Source of the DNA: Pseudarthrobacter psychrotolerans
Lineage (GTDB): Bacteria; Actinomycetota; Actinomycetes; Actinomycetales; Micrococcaceae
DNA: 64,000 bases
Assembly: GCF_009911795.1 (NCBI RefSeq)
Contig: NZ_CP047898.1
Location: 124,001-188,000, forward strand
Reading direction: 5' to 3'
The notes below the pieces were generated by a model. That model was not told the DNA's origin. It saw only the letters and a list, made by a program, of their open reading frames with translations, and made no database searches. The translations under genes and the position numbers were made by a program. This document shows positions 55,522-64,000 of the stretch, piece by piece (position 1 is the first letter of the stretch; every line of letters begins with the position of its first letter).

Positions 55522-56865
55522 TCACTTGACGAGGGAGCCCTGACTTTGTACGGCTGCCTCCGCCTTGTGGTTCTTGTTAATCTGGGTCCTCAGGACTAGA
55601 ACAAGCACTCCGGAAAGCAAGGTGAATCCGCTGGCGACAAGCATTCCGGGCTGGAGACTTCCGGTCATGTCCTTGAAGTAGCCGGATAAATAGGGGGCGA
55701 AGAAGCCCGAGAGATTTCCGAGCGAGTTAATGACTCCAAGACCGGCGGCGGCGGCAGTCCCCGTCAGGAATGTTGGCGGGAGTTGCCAGAACACCGGAAT
55801 GGAACAGTAGATGCCAACAGCTGTGAACGTGATTCCCACCATACTCAAGACGGGTGAGCCGAGCAGGAGTGAAACTGCGATCGCGGCCCCTCCAAGAAAA
55901 GTCGTTATGGCCAGATGCACGAATCGCTCCTGCTTTTTGTCGGAGTGCCGGGCCCAGGGCAGCATGACTGCCGTGGCAATCGCGAAAGGGATGGCCGTAA
56001 TAAGTCCGATCTGGGTGAGATTGAACTTCACCCCGTACGTCGCCTGGAATCCGGAGACAATCTGCGGGAGGAAGAACCCGATGGCGTAAGCGCCGTAGGA
56101 GATTCCAAAGTAGATCAGACCTAGCAAGAAGACGCGGGGGCTAAAGGCCTTGCGTAGTGAATGGCTGGAGTGGGTGGCCTTCACCGCAGCATCCTCGGCT
56201 GCAATTAAGCCTTCCAGGCGTTTGGCGTCAGCAGTCGGGAGCCACTTGGCCTTGGTGGGACGGTCAACCAGAATGAAGTAGGCCACGATTCCCGCCGCTA
56301 CCGTGGCGAGACCCTCAATGGCGAACATGAAGCGCCATCCGGCCAGCCCCATGAATCCGTGCCCGTATTGTATGAGCAGCGTCGACAGTGGTGAACCGAG
56401 AAGGAAGGACACCGGGGCGGCCGCGTAGATGAACGCCACGATGCGTCCACGCTCGCTTCGGGGAAACCACAGCCCAAGGAAGTAAATGATTCCGGGGAAG
56501 AACCCTGCCTCAGCTGCACCAAGCAAAAAGCGCAGGATGTAGAAGGATATCGGCCCCTGGACGAATGCCATCATCCCGGCGATGGCACCCCATGTGAGGA
56601 TGATGCGCGTGATCCATATGCGGGCGCCGAACTTTGCCAGCAGGAGATTGCTGGGGACTTCAAAGAGAAAGTACCCAATGAAAAATAGGCCGGCTCCGAG
56701 CCCGTAGGCGGTGGCGCTGAATCCAAGGTCTGCATTCATGGTGAGGGCTGCGAACCCCACATTGACCCTGTCCAGATAGCTCAGAAAATACAGGATCATC
56801 AGCATGGGCAGTAGCCTCAGCGCAACTTTCCTTAGAACTTTTCTATCGATGTCTTTCGTGCTCAT
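55522..56865 (-). CDS. MFS transporter, anion:cation symporter (ACS) type
   Basis: The product has 447 residues and 12 predicted helices. The ACS signature is LSYLDRVNVGFAALTMNADL in helix 1, then FEVPSNLLLAKFGARIWITR and AAEAGFFPGIIYFLGLWFP. These carriers import organic acids such as tartrate, hexuronates or phthalate. It is the substrate importer of cluster C. Upstream (56866-57300) is a long leader with copy 2 of the 38-bp element and no other gene. Confidence 0.9.
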   Translation of the reverse strand: MSTKDIDRKVLRKVALRLLPMLMILYFLSYLDRVNVGFAALTMNADLGFSATAYGLGAGLFFIGYFLFEVPSNLLLAKFGARIWITRIILTWGAIAGMMAFVQGPISFYILRFLLGAAEAGFFPGIIYFLGLWFPRSERGRIVAFIYAAAPVSFLLGSPLSTLLIQYGHGFMGLAGWRFMFAIEGLATVAAGIVAYFILVDRPTKAKWLPTADAKRLEGLIAAEDAAVKATHSSHSLRKAFSPRVFLLGLIYFGISYGAYAIGFFLPQIVSGFQATYGVKFNLTQIGLITAIPFAIATAVMLPWARHSDKKQERFVHLAITTFLGGAAIAVSLLLGSPVLSMVGITFTAVGIYCSIPVFWQLPPTFLTGTAAAAGLGVINSLGNLSGFFAPYLSGYFKDMTGSLQPGMLVASGFTLLSGVLVLVLRTQINKNHKAEAAVQSQGSLVK

Positions 56866-57113
56866 CGAAATACCTCCTGCAACGTCGTTGGTGTGGGTGG
56901 TCTTGGTGGGATGTCTTACTCAAAGCGAAATTCCATGCAAAGCCCTGAAGCGCCGTCGCTCTTTGGTGTGCCAACAACAGGCGGTTGTCGACAGGCGGCG
57001 CCAGAACGGCAACAGTTTCCCGGCGGATATCCATTGAATGCACACAAGGCTTTCCGGCTCGGCTTTCAGTCCTTCAGGGTGAGATTCATCGGCTGTCCCA
57101 AGGGCAACTTAAG

Positions 57114-57151
57114 TCCCATTTTTCCAGCACAGTGTGATCTACGACATGGAG
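57114..57151 (-). promoter_or_regulatory. 38-bp regulon element, copy 2 (before MFS gene)
   Basis: The plus strand reads TCCCATTTTTCCAGCAC at the left and GATCTACGACATGGAG at the right, the same length and layout as copies 1 and 3. It is about 250 bases before the MFS start. The 56866-57300 interval contains no supported gene. Confidence 0.65.
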
Positions 57152-57314
57152 ATTCAAACCACACTAGAGACGAAAGTGTGTGGTCTTCTAACATGGGCGT
57201 AAATGTGAAGTGGTCCATGTCCTTGGTGCCTGGCAATGCCCGGCCCATGAGGAGCTGGCGCCACCGAGGACGCGGTGCGATGGTCGGGCTCGATACCGGT
57301 TAAGCGTCACGTTG

Positions 57315-58696
57315 CTAGGAGATTGCCTTTCCGGGGTTCAAGATGCCTTGCGGGTCAAACAGGTTCTTGATCCGTCGCTGGAGGTCACGGACGCCTCCGC
57401 ACTGTTCAAGGGGCAGCCATTTGAGCTTGTACTGGCCAACCCCGTGTTCTCCGGTGATGGTGCCGCCGAGTTCCAGCGCCTTATCCATCGATTCGTTCAA
57501 TGCGGCGTGAAGTGCCCTGTCGGTGGCGGCATCCATTTCAGGAGCCCAAAACATGGGATGGAGGTTGCCGTCGCCGGCATGGGCAATGATGCGTACGCCC
57601 ACGCCATGGCGGGCGGCCATCTCCTCTAGGGCCGCAATGTAATGGACCAACTGCGATCTGGGTACGGCAACGTCCTCGCCAACCGAGATTTCCGAGTTGG
57701 CGTCCATGCCGCGGCTGTGCCGGCGCAAGTCCACCAGCCGGGCCGCCTCGTCGGGATCCTCTTGGTTAACGCTCCCGCCCAATGCCGTCAACGCCACTTT
57801 CGCGATTTCGGTTTCCTGTGCAGCTGCAAGGCCGTCGAATTGGGCGAGCAGCAGTGCCGCCCCCGCCCGGCCAGATTCGTGGCGTTGCGATGGTCAAGTT
57901 CCTCCAGGGACGGGCCGTCCAGCAACTCCAGAATGCACGGCTGCACCCGGGCGGCTCCCAGCGCCAGCACGCCGGCTGCTGCGGACTGCACGTCGGGGAA
58001 GAATACGGCCAGGGTGCGGATGTCCGCCGGCAGGTATTTCAGCCGGACGGTGGCACCGACCACTATGCCCAGGGTCCCTTCCGACCCCACAAAAAGGCTC
58101 GTGAGGTCATACCCGGCCACACCCTTGAAGGTGCGATGTCCTGTGTGGATAAGTTCACCGTCGGCCATCACCACGTCCAGGGCCAGCACAGCGTCGCGCG
58201 TCACCCCGTACTTGGCGCAGCGCAGGCCACCGGCGTTCGTGGCCACATTTCCGCCAATGGTGGATACCTTGTAACTGGCGGGGTCCGGGGCGTACATTAG
58301 GCCGTGCACGGCCGCCGCGGCGTTGAGGTCGGCGTTGACCACCCCGGGCTCCACGCGGGCAATTTCATCCTGCGGGTTGAGCTCGAGGATCGCGTTCATC
58401 CGCTCCAGGCTCAGCACCAGGCAACCCTGCGTCGCATGGGCGCCGCCGGAAACACCTGTCCCGGCACCGCGCGACACCACCGGCACACTGTGCTTGGCGG
58501 CCAGCCGGACGACCGCCTGAACGTCTTCAACCGATTCCGCCCAGACCACCGCCACGGGTTCATGGTAGTCCGTGACCGGGCCCTGGTCGGTGGCAAACTT
58601 CTTCAGATCCTTTGCATCCAGGCTGACCTGGTCCGGCCGCAATAACGTGAAGAGGGTGTCGCGAATTTCAGTGGTGCGGTGGGTGGTGGTGGTCAT
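57315..58696 (-). CDS. FAD-linked oxidase (GlcD/D-lactate dehydrogenase type), one frameshift
   Basis: The restored length is 460 residues from ATG 58694-58696. The FAD-binding PCMH region has PVVSRGAGTGVSGGAHATQG and STIGGNVATNAGGLRCAKYG. The C-terminal cap domain, read in the second frame, has IIAHAGDGNLHPMFWAPEMD and GTITGEHGVGQYKLKWL. The break is in the C run 57860-57864. The family oxidises 2-hydroxy acids (glycolate, D-lactate) to keto acids. In cluster C it probably oxidises a hydroxy acid intermediate. Confidence 0.87.
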
Positions 58697-59004
58697 GTCC
58701 GTCCGATCTTTGAGTAGGTCCGTTGAGCCATGGTCTCCGGGCTTCCGCGCGGATGTGGCCAATGGTGACGCCGAGGCGCCATGAATCACGAAAACCCGGA
58801 CTCTCGGCGCTGGCGGTTGCCGGCACCGACAGTCCGGGCCCGTGGTGGATGAATCTGTCAATGGTTGACGCTGTGCCGCACCTCAACCGGAGGTGCCACA
58901 AGAGGTATGGATGGTTCCTGCGGGGATTCTTCCCCGTCGGTCTCCGTGTCCGAGGCATGCACCAGATCGCTCTTCAAAGTCGGGCCGTGCGTTGATTTGG
59001 GGGT
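58697..59004. other. Intergenic leader, nothing recognised
   Basis: About 300 bases between the FAD oxidase start and the stop of the unrecognised cluster C gene upstream. I see no coding sequence and no copy of the 38-bp element. Confidence 0.5.
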
Positions 59005-60303
59005 TTAAGAGAACGTCCTGGCGGCCCCGGCAAGTGCCGGTTCCTTGACGCCGTGGAGATTGGCGGCCGCGACGAAACGGATGCCGGCCCGTGTGAGCGC
59101 GCCAGCGGTGCGCTGCACCGACTCGTGCTTGTCCAAGTACAGTTGGCGCATGATGGCCATGTCGCCGCTGCTCTCGAGGTCTTCCTGCGTGCGGAAGTAG
59201 TCGAAGAAGTCCGACGGATGGTTGCGCGTCTCCTCGACGTCCGGGTCGGCGCCTTCGTGCTTGGCCGCGACATTCGCCACGGTCGCCGCGATATCGATGA
59301 TCTCGTCCCGCCGCAAGTATGGCTGGCGCACCGTGCTCTTGTACGTCTGCGTGAGGTGGTGCTCGATGCGGACCTGGTCCCGGTAGCCGAAGTTGTCGCG
59401 GATAGCCGCGATCTGGCGGATAGTGTCCGCGTTCACCGAGTTACTGATATTCAATCCGATCAGCGGCGTACGGCCGTTTGCGTTCTCCATGACCTTGGCC
59501 ATCATGAACGTGTACGCGGCACCGAAGGAGCTGTCGTGGCCGGCATACCACACTGAGACCTTGAACTCGGTCTCGATACCGATCTGGTTCAGCCAGTAGC
59601 CAATCAGCAGCTGCCCGGGGGCGATGTTGAGAACTTGGCGCACGCCGTTGCTCGTGTAGTGGTGCAGGTACTCATCCAACCATTCCAGGGGCTGCCCGTT
59701 GGGCATGCCGATGCCGGCGAAGTAGCCAGCGAGTACGTCGGCGCTGCCAATATTGACATTCGACCCGTCAGTGCCGTTGGTGTTAAGTGTCTCCACATAA
59801 CTGGCGCCGATGATCTGCATGGCCGCCGCGAACGCGAGCATGTCGCCCTTGTCTTCCATCGCCTCGTTCATGTTCCGCACCCGGATGTAGCGGCCGGGCA
59901 TGATCTCGCGTTCCTGGATGGCACGGCATGCCTCATCCATGAGCCACGGGAAGAAATTCATCGCGCTGATCTCCAGCGTGACGGCGTTCTCGCTCTCGAC
60001 ACATGCCGCGCCGGGGCCCAGGACGCGCCCGGTGTATTCCTCCATGCTGACGAAGGCGCCGGCGTCGCGCTGTTCCTCCAGCCACTGCAGGTCCGCCAGG
60101 TAGGGCGAGCCCATGTCCGCAAGCCGCTTCTTGAGGTTCCCGAGGTCGCGGGCGTTTTCTGCCTTGGCGTTGATTTCCTCGACAGTGCCGTACTTGTTGA
60201 CGACCTCGAAGAATGATTTGGTCATCGGGTTGTTCGGATCTGCCAGGAAGCTGTTGATGGCTGCGACGGCGGACGGGTTGCACTGAAGTATGTTGTTTTC
60301 CAT
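59005..60303 (-). CDS. Unrecognised 432-residue protein of cluster C
   Basis: ATG 60301-60303 follows AGGAG by 9 bases; a longer frame to 60345 adds a weak extension. The protein has no signal peptide or membrane helix. Long runs look like an alpha/beta barrel enzyme: VETLNTNGTDGSNVNIGSAD, PGQLLIGYWLNQIGIETEFK, VSVWYAGHDSSFGAAYTFMM and ISNSVNADTIRQIAAIRDNF. Acidic, His and Asn positions (GHDSS, RIEHHLTQTYKS, RRDEIIDI) could be catalytic. I considered a glutamate-mutase-like barrel but found no matching motif. Its place between OsmC and the FAD oxidase implies a catabolic step. Confidence 0.7.
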   Translation of the reverse strand: MENNILQCNPSAVAAINSFLADPNNPMTKSFFEVVNKYGTVEEINAKAENARDLGNLKKRLADMGSPYLADLQWLEEQRDAGAFVSMEEYTGRVLGPGAACVESENAVTLEISAMNFFPWLMDEACRAIQEREIMPGRYIRVRNMNEAMEDKGDMLAFAAAMQIIGASYVETLNTNGTDGSNVNIGSADVLAGYFAGIGMPNGQPLEWLDEYLHHYTSNGVRQVLNIAPGQLLIGYWLNQIGIETEFKVSVWYAGHDSSFGAAYTFMMAKVMENANGRTPLIGLNISNSVNADTIRQIAAIRDNFGYRDQVRIEHHLTQTYKSTVRQPYLRRDEIIDIAATVANVAAKHEGADPDVEETRNHPSDFFDYFRTQEDLESSGDMAIMRQLYLDKHESVQRTAGALTRAGIRFVAAANLHGVKEPALAGAARTFS

Positions 60304-60374
60304 TTCGAATGTCTCCTTTGACACGTGGCCCGCTGGCAATTTCACCGCGGATGGACTTGCTGGTTGCCTGGTGG

Positions 60375-60923
60375 TTACTGCTTCTGGAGTTGCTTGACGG
60401 TGCCGGTGACTGACACTTGGCGTGCAACTGTCATGGCGTTGGGGCTGAAATCGACGGCGGCCTGCCGGATCTCGTCTAGATCCATCTCGGAGGCGTCCGC
60501 GTCAACTTCGATCTCGTAGACCAAGCCGTTCATCTCGACCTTTGCGTCCTCGCGAAGATTCATGAAACCGGCCAGATCGAGACTGCCCTTCATTGTCACG
60601 TTAAGGAAACGGACTTCAATGTTCCGCATTGTTGCGTTGACCATGAAGCCGACCATGATGCAGGCGCCGACGCCTGACATCAGGTATTCCTGCGGAGTGG
60701 GGCCCTGGCTCTGTCCGAGCAGCTGCGGCGGCTCATCCACGACCCAGGTGAAGTCGCGCTGGATCTCTTCGCCCCCGACGTTCATGGGAAGGGCGGTGAC
60801 TTCGGCCCGCACGCCGGAAATCCAGTCCAGGCGGACACCGTAGGAGGCGATGCCGGCGCTGGGTGTGGCCGTGATGGCCTCCTTCGCCCCTGCAAGTGCC
60901 TTGATATCCACGTTGTTCAACAT
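60375..60923 (-). CDS. OsmC-family protein
   Basis: The product has 182 residues from ATG 60921-60923 (GGAG 8 bases upstream; longer frames add unrelated residues). The OsmC fold is seen in PTPQEYLMSGVGACIMVGFM (the active-site Cys helix) and FLNVTMKGSLDLAGFMNL. OsmC proteins reduce organic hydroperoxides, but the usual first Cys is not obvious: I see only the Cys in GACIMV. A catabolic accessory role is possible. Copy 3 of the 38-bp element lies 85 bases upstream. Confidence 0.8.
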   Translation of the reverse strand: MLNNVDIKALAGAKEAITATPSAGIASYGVRLDWISGVRAEVTALPMNVGGEEIQRDFTWVVDEPPQLLGQSQGPTPQEYLMSGVGACIMVGFMVNATMRNIEVRFLNVTMKGSLDLAGFMNLREDAKVEMNGLVYEIEVDADASEMDLDEIRQAAVDFSPNAMTVARQVSVTGTVKQLQKQ

Positions 60924-61007
60924 TTCATTTACTCCGATACTGATTTGTTTGTCTTTGGGAACTTCATCTGCGACTGGTCCCGGTTGCTCTGCCGGGGGCT
61001 GCGTATG

Positions 61008-61045
61008 TCCCATGTTTTCAAGACGGGGTGATCTGCGCCATGGAG
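61008..61045 (-). promoter_or_regulatory. 38-bp regulon element, copy 3 (before OsmC gene)
   Basis: The plus strand reads TCCCATGTTTTCAAGACGG at the left and GATCTGCGCCATGGAG at the right. It resembles copy 2 most closely. It marks the promoter of the OsmC/unrecognised-protein/FAD-oxidase genes. Confidence 0.7.
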
Positions 61046-61201
61046 ATCGCCGCCACATTAGGCGTGAAAATGTGTCACTAATCCACATACCTGCATGTCG
61101 ATGCATCCACCGAACCGCCGCACGGCCCCGGAAACAGGGAAAGCGGCCACCAGGGTGGCCGGCCTTCGCAGCATGTTCGCTTGTTGCGGCGCCCGCCGCG
61201 C

Positions 61202-62187
61202 TTAGGCCAGTGACCGGATTCGGTTCCAGACTTCGGGATCGACCTTGATGCCTGTTTTCTGGCTGGCGTGGCGGGCTCGCTGGGCACGGTCGCCGGGGAC
61301 CAGCACCGGGCGGGCGGGCTCGGACGGCTCGCAGGCGCGGACAAGGTCCAGATACGCGGAAACCGCCCCGGCTGCGCAGCAGGTTCTACGACGATGAACA
61401 CGTCCCCTTGTTGCACACTTGCGTTGAATCCAGGGTTCCCTTGACGTCCGCCCCCATTGAGGTATTCGTCAGGGAGGCCACCAAAACCTCAAAGGCCAGG
61501 CCGAGGGCATACCCCTTGGCCTGTCCGAACGGTGCGATAGCCCGTCCTTGGCGGCCGATGCGTCAAGTGTCGGATCACCGTGGCCGTCCAGCGCCCAGCC
61601 GGGCTCCAGCGACTGCCGCCGGTGGGCGTAGTCGTGGACCTTGCCCATGGAGACAAGGCCGGTTGCCATGTCCAGCACGAAGGGGTGCGGCTCTGCCGGC
61701 ACCCCGATGGCCACGGGATTCGTGCCCAGCAGCGCCTTGCGCCCGCCCCAGGGGTGGACCAGCGCCTCGCTGGTGGTCAGCGCAATGAGCACCTGGCCCT
61801 TGCGAGCCACATCTTCGGCATAGATCGCCAACATGCCCAGGTGGTTGCTGTTGCTGATTGCAGCGAGGGCAACGCCAGTCTTCTTGGCGCGTTGCGAGAT
61901 TTCCGTCAACGCCTTTTCCGCCACCACTGGCCCGAGTCCGCGCTCACCGTCCACGGCAAGGAAGGCATCGCCGCGCCATTCGGAGCGGCCCGTGGTGACG
62001 GGATCGGCCACACCGTTGGCGATCCGCTCGATGACGCGGGGAAGCCGCAGAAGGCCGTGTGAGGGATGGCCCGAAGCTCGGCCTCCACCCAAAGGCGGAT
62101 TTGGACTTCAGCGTTTTCGGCCGACACGCCGGCTCGCATGAGGGCCTGCGTGGACACCTCTGTCATTTCGTTAACGGGAATTAGCAC
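61202..62187 (-). CDS. LDH2/malate dehydrogenase-family oxidoreductase, four frameshifts
   Basis: The restored length is 329 residues from GTG 62185-62187, with GGAGG 4 bases before it. Family features are IPVNEMTEVSTQALMRAGVS, the SHGLLRLPRVIERI segment with catalytic His, AISNSNHLGMLAIYAEDVAR and LTTSEALVHPWGGRKALLGT, then the end ASQKTGIKVDPEVWNRIRSL. Breaks occur at runs 62063-62065, 61541-61543, 61404-61407 and 61365-61368; one base at each restores the frame. The family reduces keto acids or cyclic imines with NAD(P)H, or the reverse. The exact substrate is unknown. Confidence 0.75.
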
Positions 62188-62523
62188 TGGTCCTCCAAAA
62201 ATTGGGCTCACGGCCTAACAGCCACGCAATAAGGGCGTGGGTTGGGTAAGCGGGTAGGGAGACGGGCGGGAGCATGCCGCACACATTCAAGGTGACTCAA
62301 GTCACGAATGGTCTTCGTAGGAAATGACGTTACCCAGAACTAACGTCCGCGTCCATAGCGTTTCACGCCCAGACGTTCGGCACTCTCCGCTCACCATCGA
62401 CTTAATTGGACTTCACCCCATTGCTGGGCATGACGGCGCCCGGCCTACGATTCCCCAATTTTCGACAGGCGGAAAGTCCCTCGGGGCGAGCGGTGCCGCA
62501 CTTCAGGGACGTTCACCGACTGC
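62188..62523. other. Intergenic, nothing recognised
   Basis: About 340 bases between the DapA-type gene end and the LDH2-type gene start on the same strand. It probably carries the LDH2 promoter. I see no gene and no clear copy of the 38-bp element. Confidence 0.5.
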
Positions 62524-63429
62524 CTAGAGGTCCATCCCGGCTTCCGCAAGGTCGGCCTTGATCAGGGCGATCTCAGCCTCGCCCGGCTCGGCCAAAGGAG
62601 GACGAACCACCGAGTTGGACAGGACTCCCTGCCACTTGAGAATTTGTTTCACGGCCACCGCGCCCTGCACACGGGTCATTGTCGCACTGACCAGCGGGTC
62701 AAGCTCAAAGTGGACGCGCCGGGCCGTGACAAAGTCCCCTGCCGCGGCTGCGTCAATCAGCACCCGGAACGGGGCGGCGGCCACGTTCGCGGTGACACTG
62801 AAGAGCCCGACGGCTCCGGCGGCCATCAGTGGCAGCGTCAGCCCATCGTCGCCCGAATACACGTCCAGGTCGGTGCTGGCGAGCACGCGCGTGGTGGCCG
62901 CGTAATCGGCCTTGGCATCCTTGAGGGCAACGATGCGGGGGTGCCCGGCCAGCTTGATGATGGTTTCAGTGTCAATCGGCACGCCTGCACGCCCCGGAAT
63001 GTCGTACAGCATGACGGGCAGTTCGGTGGAGTCGGCGATGGCCTCAAAGTGGGCCTGGATGCCGGCCTGGCTGGGCTTGTTGTAATACGGGGTGACGAGC
63101 ATCAGGCCATGCACACCCAGTGTGGCGGCGCGCCGGGAGAGACTGATGGAATGGCGGGTGTCGTTCGTGCCGGTGCCGGCGTATACGTTTGCCCGGCCTC
63201 CCACGGCCTCCAGGACGGCTGCGAACATGCCCAGGTTTTCCTCGTCCGTCAGGGTGGAGGTTTCGCCCGTGGTGCCCGTGACCAGGATGCCGTCGCAGCC
63301 GTCGTCGACCAGCTTGTTGGCCAGTGCGGCGGCCTGCTTGTAGTCGACGTCCCCGTCGGCGGTGAAGGGGGTGACCATGGCGGGCGCGAGCGTGCCAAAC
63401 GGGCGGCGTGTGGTGGAGGTCTCAATCAT
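62524..63429 (-). CDS. DapA-family aldolase/synthase
   Basis: The product has 301 residues from ATG 63427-63429; a longer frame to 63567 has no supporting ribosome site. Motifs are GTLAPAMVTPFTADGDVDY, ILVTGTTGETSTLTDEE, LMLVTPYYNKPSQAGI (the Tyr) and the Schiff-base Lys in IVALKDAKADY. It resembles true dihydrodipicolinate synthase (GTTGE and YYNKP), but in this catabolic setting it may be a keto-acid lyase such as KDG or hydroxy-oxoglutarate aldolase. Confidence 0.85.
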   Translation of the reverse strand: MIETSTTRRPFGTLAPAMVTPFTADGDVDYKQAAALANKLVDDGCDGILVTGTTGETSTLTDEENLGMFAAVLEAVGGRANVYAGTGTNDTRHSISLSRRAATLGVHGLMLVTPYYNKPSQAGIQAHFEAIADSTELPVMLYDIPGRAGVPIDTETIIKLAGHPRIVALKDAKADYAATTRVLASTDLDVYSGDDGLTLPLMAAGAVGLFSVTANVAAAPFRVLIDAAAAGDFVTARRVHFELDPLVSATMTRVQGAVAVKQILKWQGVLSNSVVRPPLAEPGEAEIALIKADLAEAGMDL

Positions 63430-63819
63430 GGGGAGTACGTTACCGCGTTTTGAAGTGAAACATTCATTGTTCTTCCTGCCATCTGGTGTCATCCGAATCG
63501 ACCCTATCCGTCTGCCATGAGATCCCGTAGTTGTCGCTTTCGATCTCATTGACTCTCCGGTCACCAAATTTAATCGCCGGGCTGACGGTCAATTCTCCAT
63601 TGAACTCACCCGCTGAATCGTTTGGAATAGTGGCTCAATGTCGACCGTCGCTGTCGGCGGCGTCCAAGTTGGGGAATGCAGGAACTTCGAGGAGTTGCTC
63701 CTCGGGAAGTTACGAGGTCTGATTTCAGGTTGCATGATTTACGTGAAGGCACACGCATCAGTCTTTCCCGCTGGACCATAATTGCGCGGGATAAAGGATA
63801 TTCGGTGAATTCACAAGCC
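63430..63819. other. Promoter region and spacer, no gene
   Basis: About 390 bases upstream of the DapA-type gene up to the IS110 left end. Short frames show no motif. GGAGTTGCTCC (63694-63704) is a small dyad. Confidence 0.45.
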
Positions 63820-64000
63820 TGTGAGTCTTGGGTTGGCTGGTCTGTGACCGGCTGGCAGGGTTGGCAATGGTCGCTTTGCTCTGGTCGTGACTCATCACAA
63901 GCCTGGCCCCGTTGGGTGCCTTTGGGGTGAATCGTCCGTCTGGAACGAAGCGGCCGGCGCCTTCCCGGCCCACACCGAAGGCTTGATTAGAAGATTGTCC
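63820..64000 (+). mobile_element. Left end of an IS110-family element (runs off window)
   Basis: TGTGAGTCTTGGGTTGGC at 63820 aligns with the start of the IS110 element at 18573, and GCTTGATTAGAAGATTGTCC at the window end matches the same element's leader at about 22499-22518. The transposase would lie beyond the window. This is a related but not identical element. Confidence 0.75.

Noticed and set aside
59005..60303. Assignment as glutamate mutase epsilon or another B12 barrel
   Set aside because: Only general barrel likeness; no cobalamin-binding DxHxxG subunit nearby and no family motif found.

Overview
The window is high-GC actinobacterial DNA. Gene content, IS types and protein style suggest an Arthrobacter-like member of the Micrococcaceae; this is inference from sequence style, with no rRNA or other marker present. 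It is an accessory, catabolic stretch that has been heavily reworked by mobile elements.

Layout. 1-2.5 kb: a short ubiquitin-like conjugation cassette (multiubiquitin-domain protein, DUF6791-ThiF/E1 protein, DUF6527 protein) divergent from an XRE repressor and the start of a probable ImmA/IrrE peptidase, with two matching palindromic operators between them. 2.8-4.1 kb: a GNAT acetyltransferase and a LysR remnant. 4.9-14.9 kb: cluster A, with RidA, a SelA-like PLP lyase and an IclR regulator on the minus strand, and an N-acyl-D-amino-acid deacylase, sugar-type ABC importer, KDG-type kinase and KDPG-type aldolase on the plus strand. 14.9-16.1 kb: a scar of gene fragments. 16.2-25.4 kb: nested insertion sequences (an IS1182-family element carrying IS3 and IS110 elements, with a second IS3 inside the IS110 and a large transposon inside that IS3), followed by an IS5/IS427 element. 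25.5-37.4 kb: aromatic catabolism (MarR and IclR regulators, homogentisate dioxygenase, fumarylacetoacetase, mandelate-type dehydrogenase, benzoylformate-type decarboxylase, aldehyde dehydrogenase, aromatic-acid MFS carrier, truncated gentisate dioxygenase). 38.1-40.5 kb: DUF3105 and DUF305 membrane-anchored proteins, a structured repeat and a hypothetical gene fused to an IS21 remnant. 41.0-48.3 kb: cluster B, one long minus-strand operon with IclR, an amino-acid-type ABC importer, a D-threonine-aldolase-like PLP enzyme, KDPG-type aldolase, KDG-type kinase and RidA, bracketed by directly repeated IS110 sequence. 50.4-63.4 kb: cluster C, a catabolic regulon with ALDH, iron ADH, a GAF/PucR regulator, MFS carrier, FAD oxidase, an unrecognised 432-residue protein, OsmC, an LDH2-type reductase and a DapA-type aldolase. 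Three of its promoters share a 38-bp element. The window ends in the left end of another IS110 element.

How the genes may work together. Clusters A and B look like parallel routes: uptake of an amino-sugar acid or related D-hydroxy amino acid, PLP-dependent removal of ammonia (RidA clearing the imine), phosphorylation to a KDPG-like intermediate, and aldol cleavage to pyruvate. They use unrelated PLP folds and unrelated importers. The aromatic block fits (hydroxy)mandelate to (hydroxy)benzoate, with gentisate and homogentisate ring cleavage.

Caution on quality. About 18 single-base losses, nearly all in G or C runs, break otherwise well-conserved genes (deacylase, hmgA, mdlC-like, DUF305, kinase, D-Thr aldolase-like, permease, iron ADH, GAF regulator, FAD oxidase, LDH2). 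This pattern is typical of uncorrected long-read assembly error, so I annotate these as probable intact genes with frameshifts, not as true pseudogenes.
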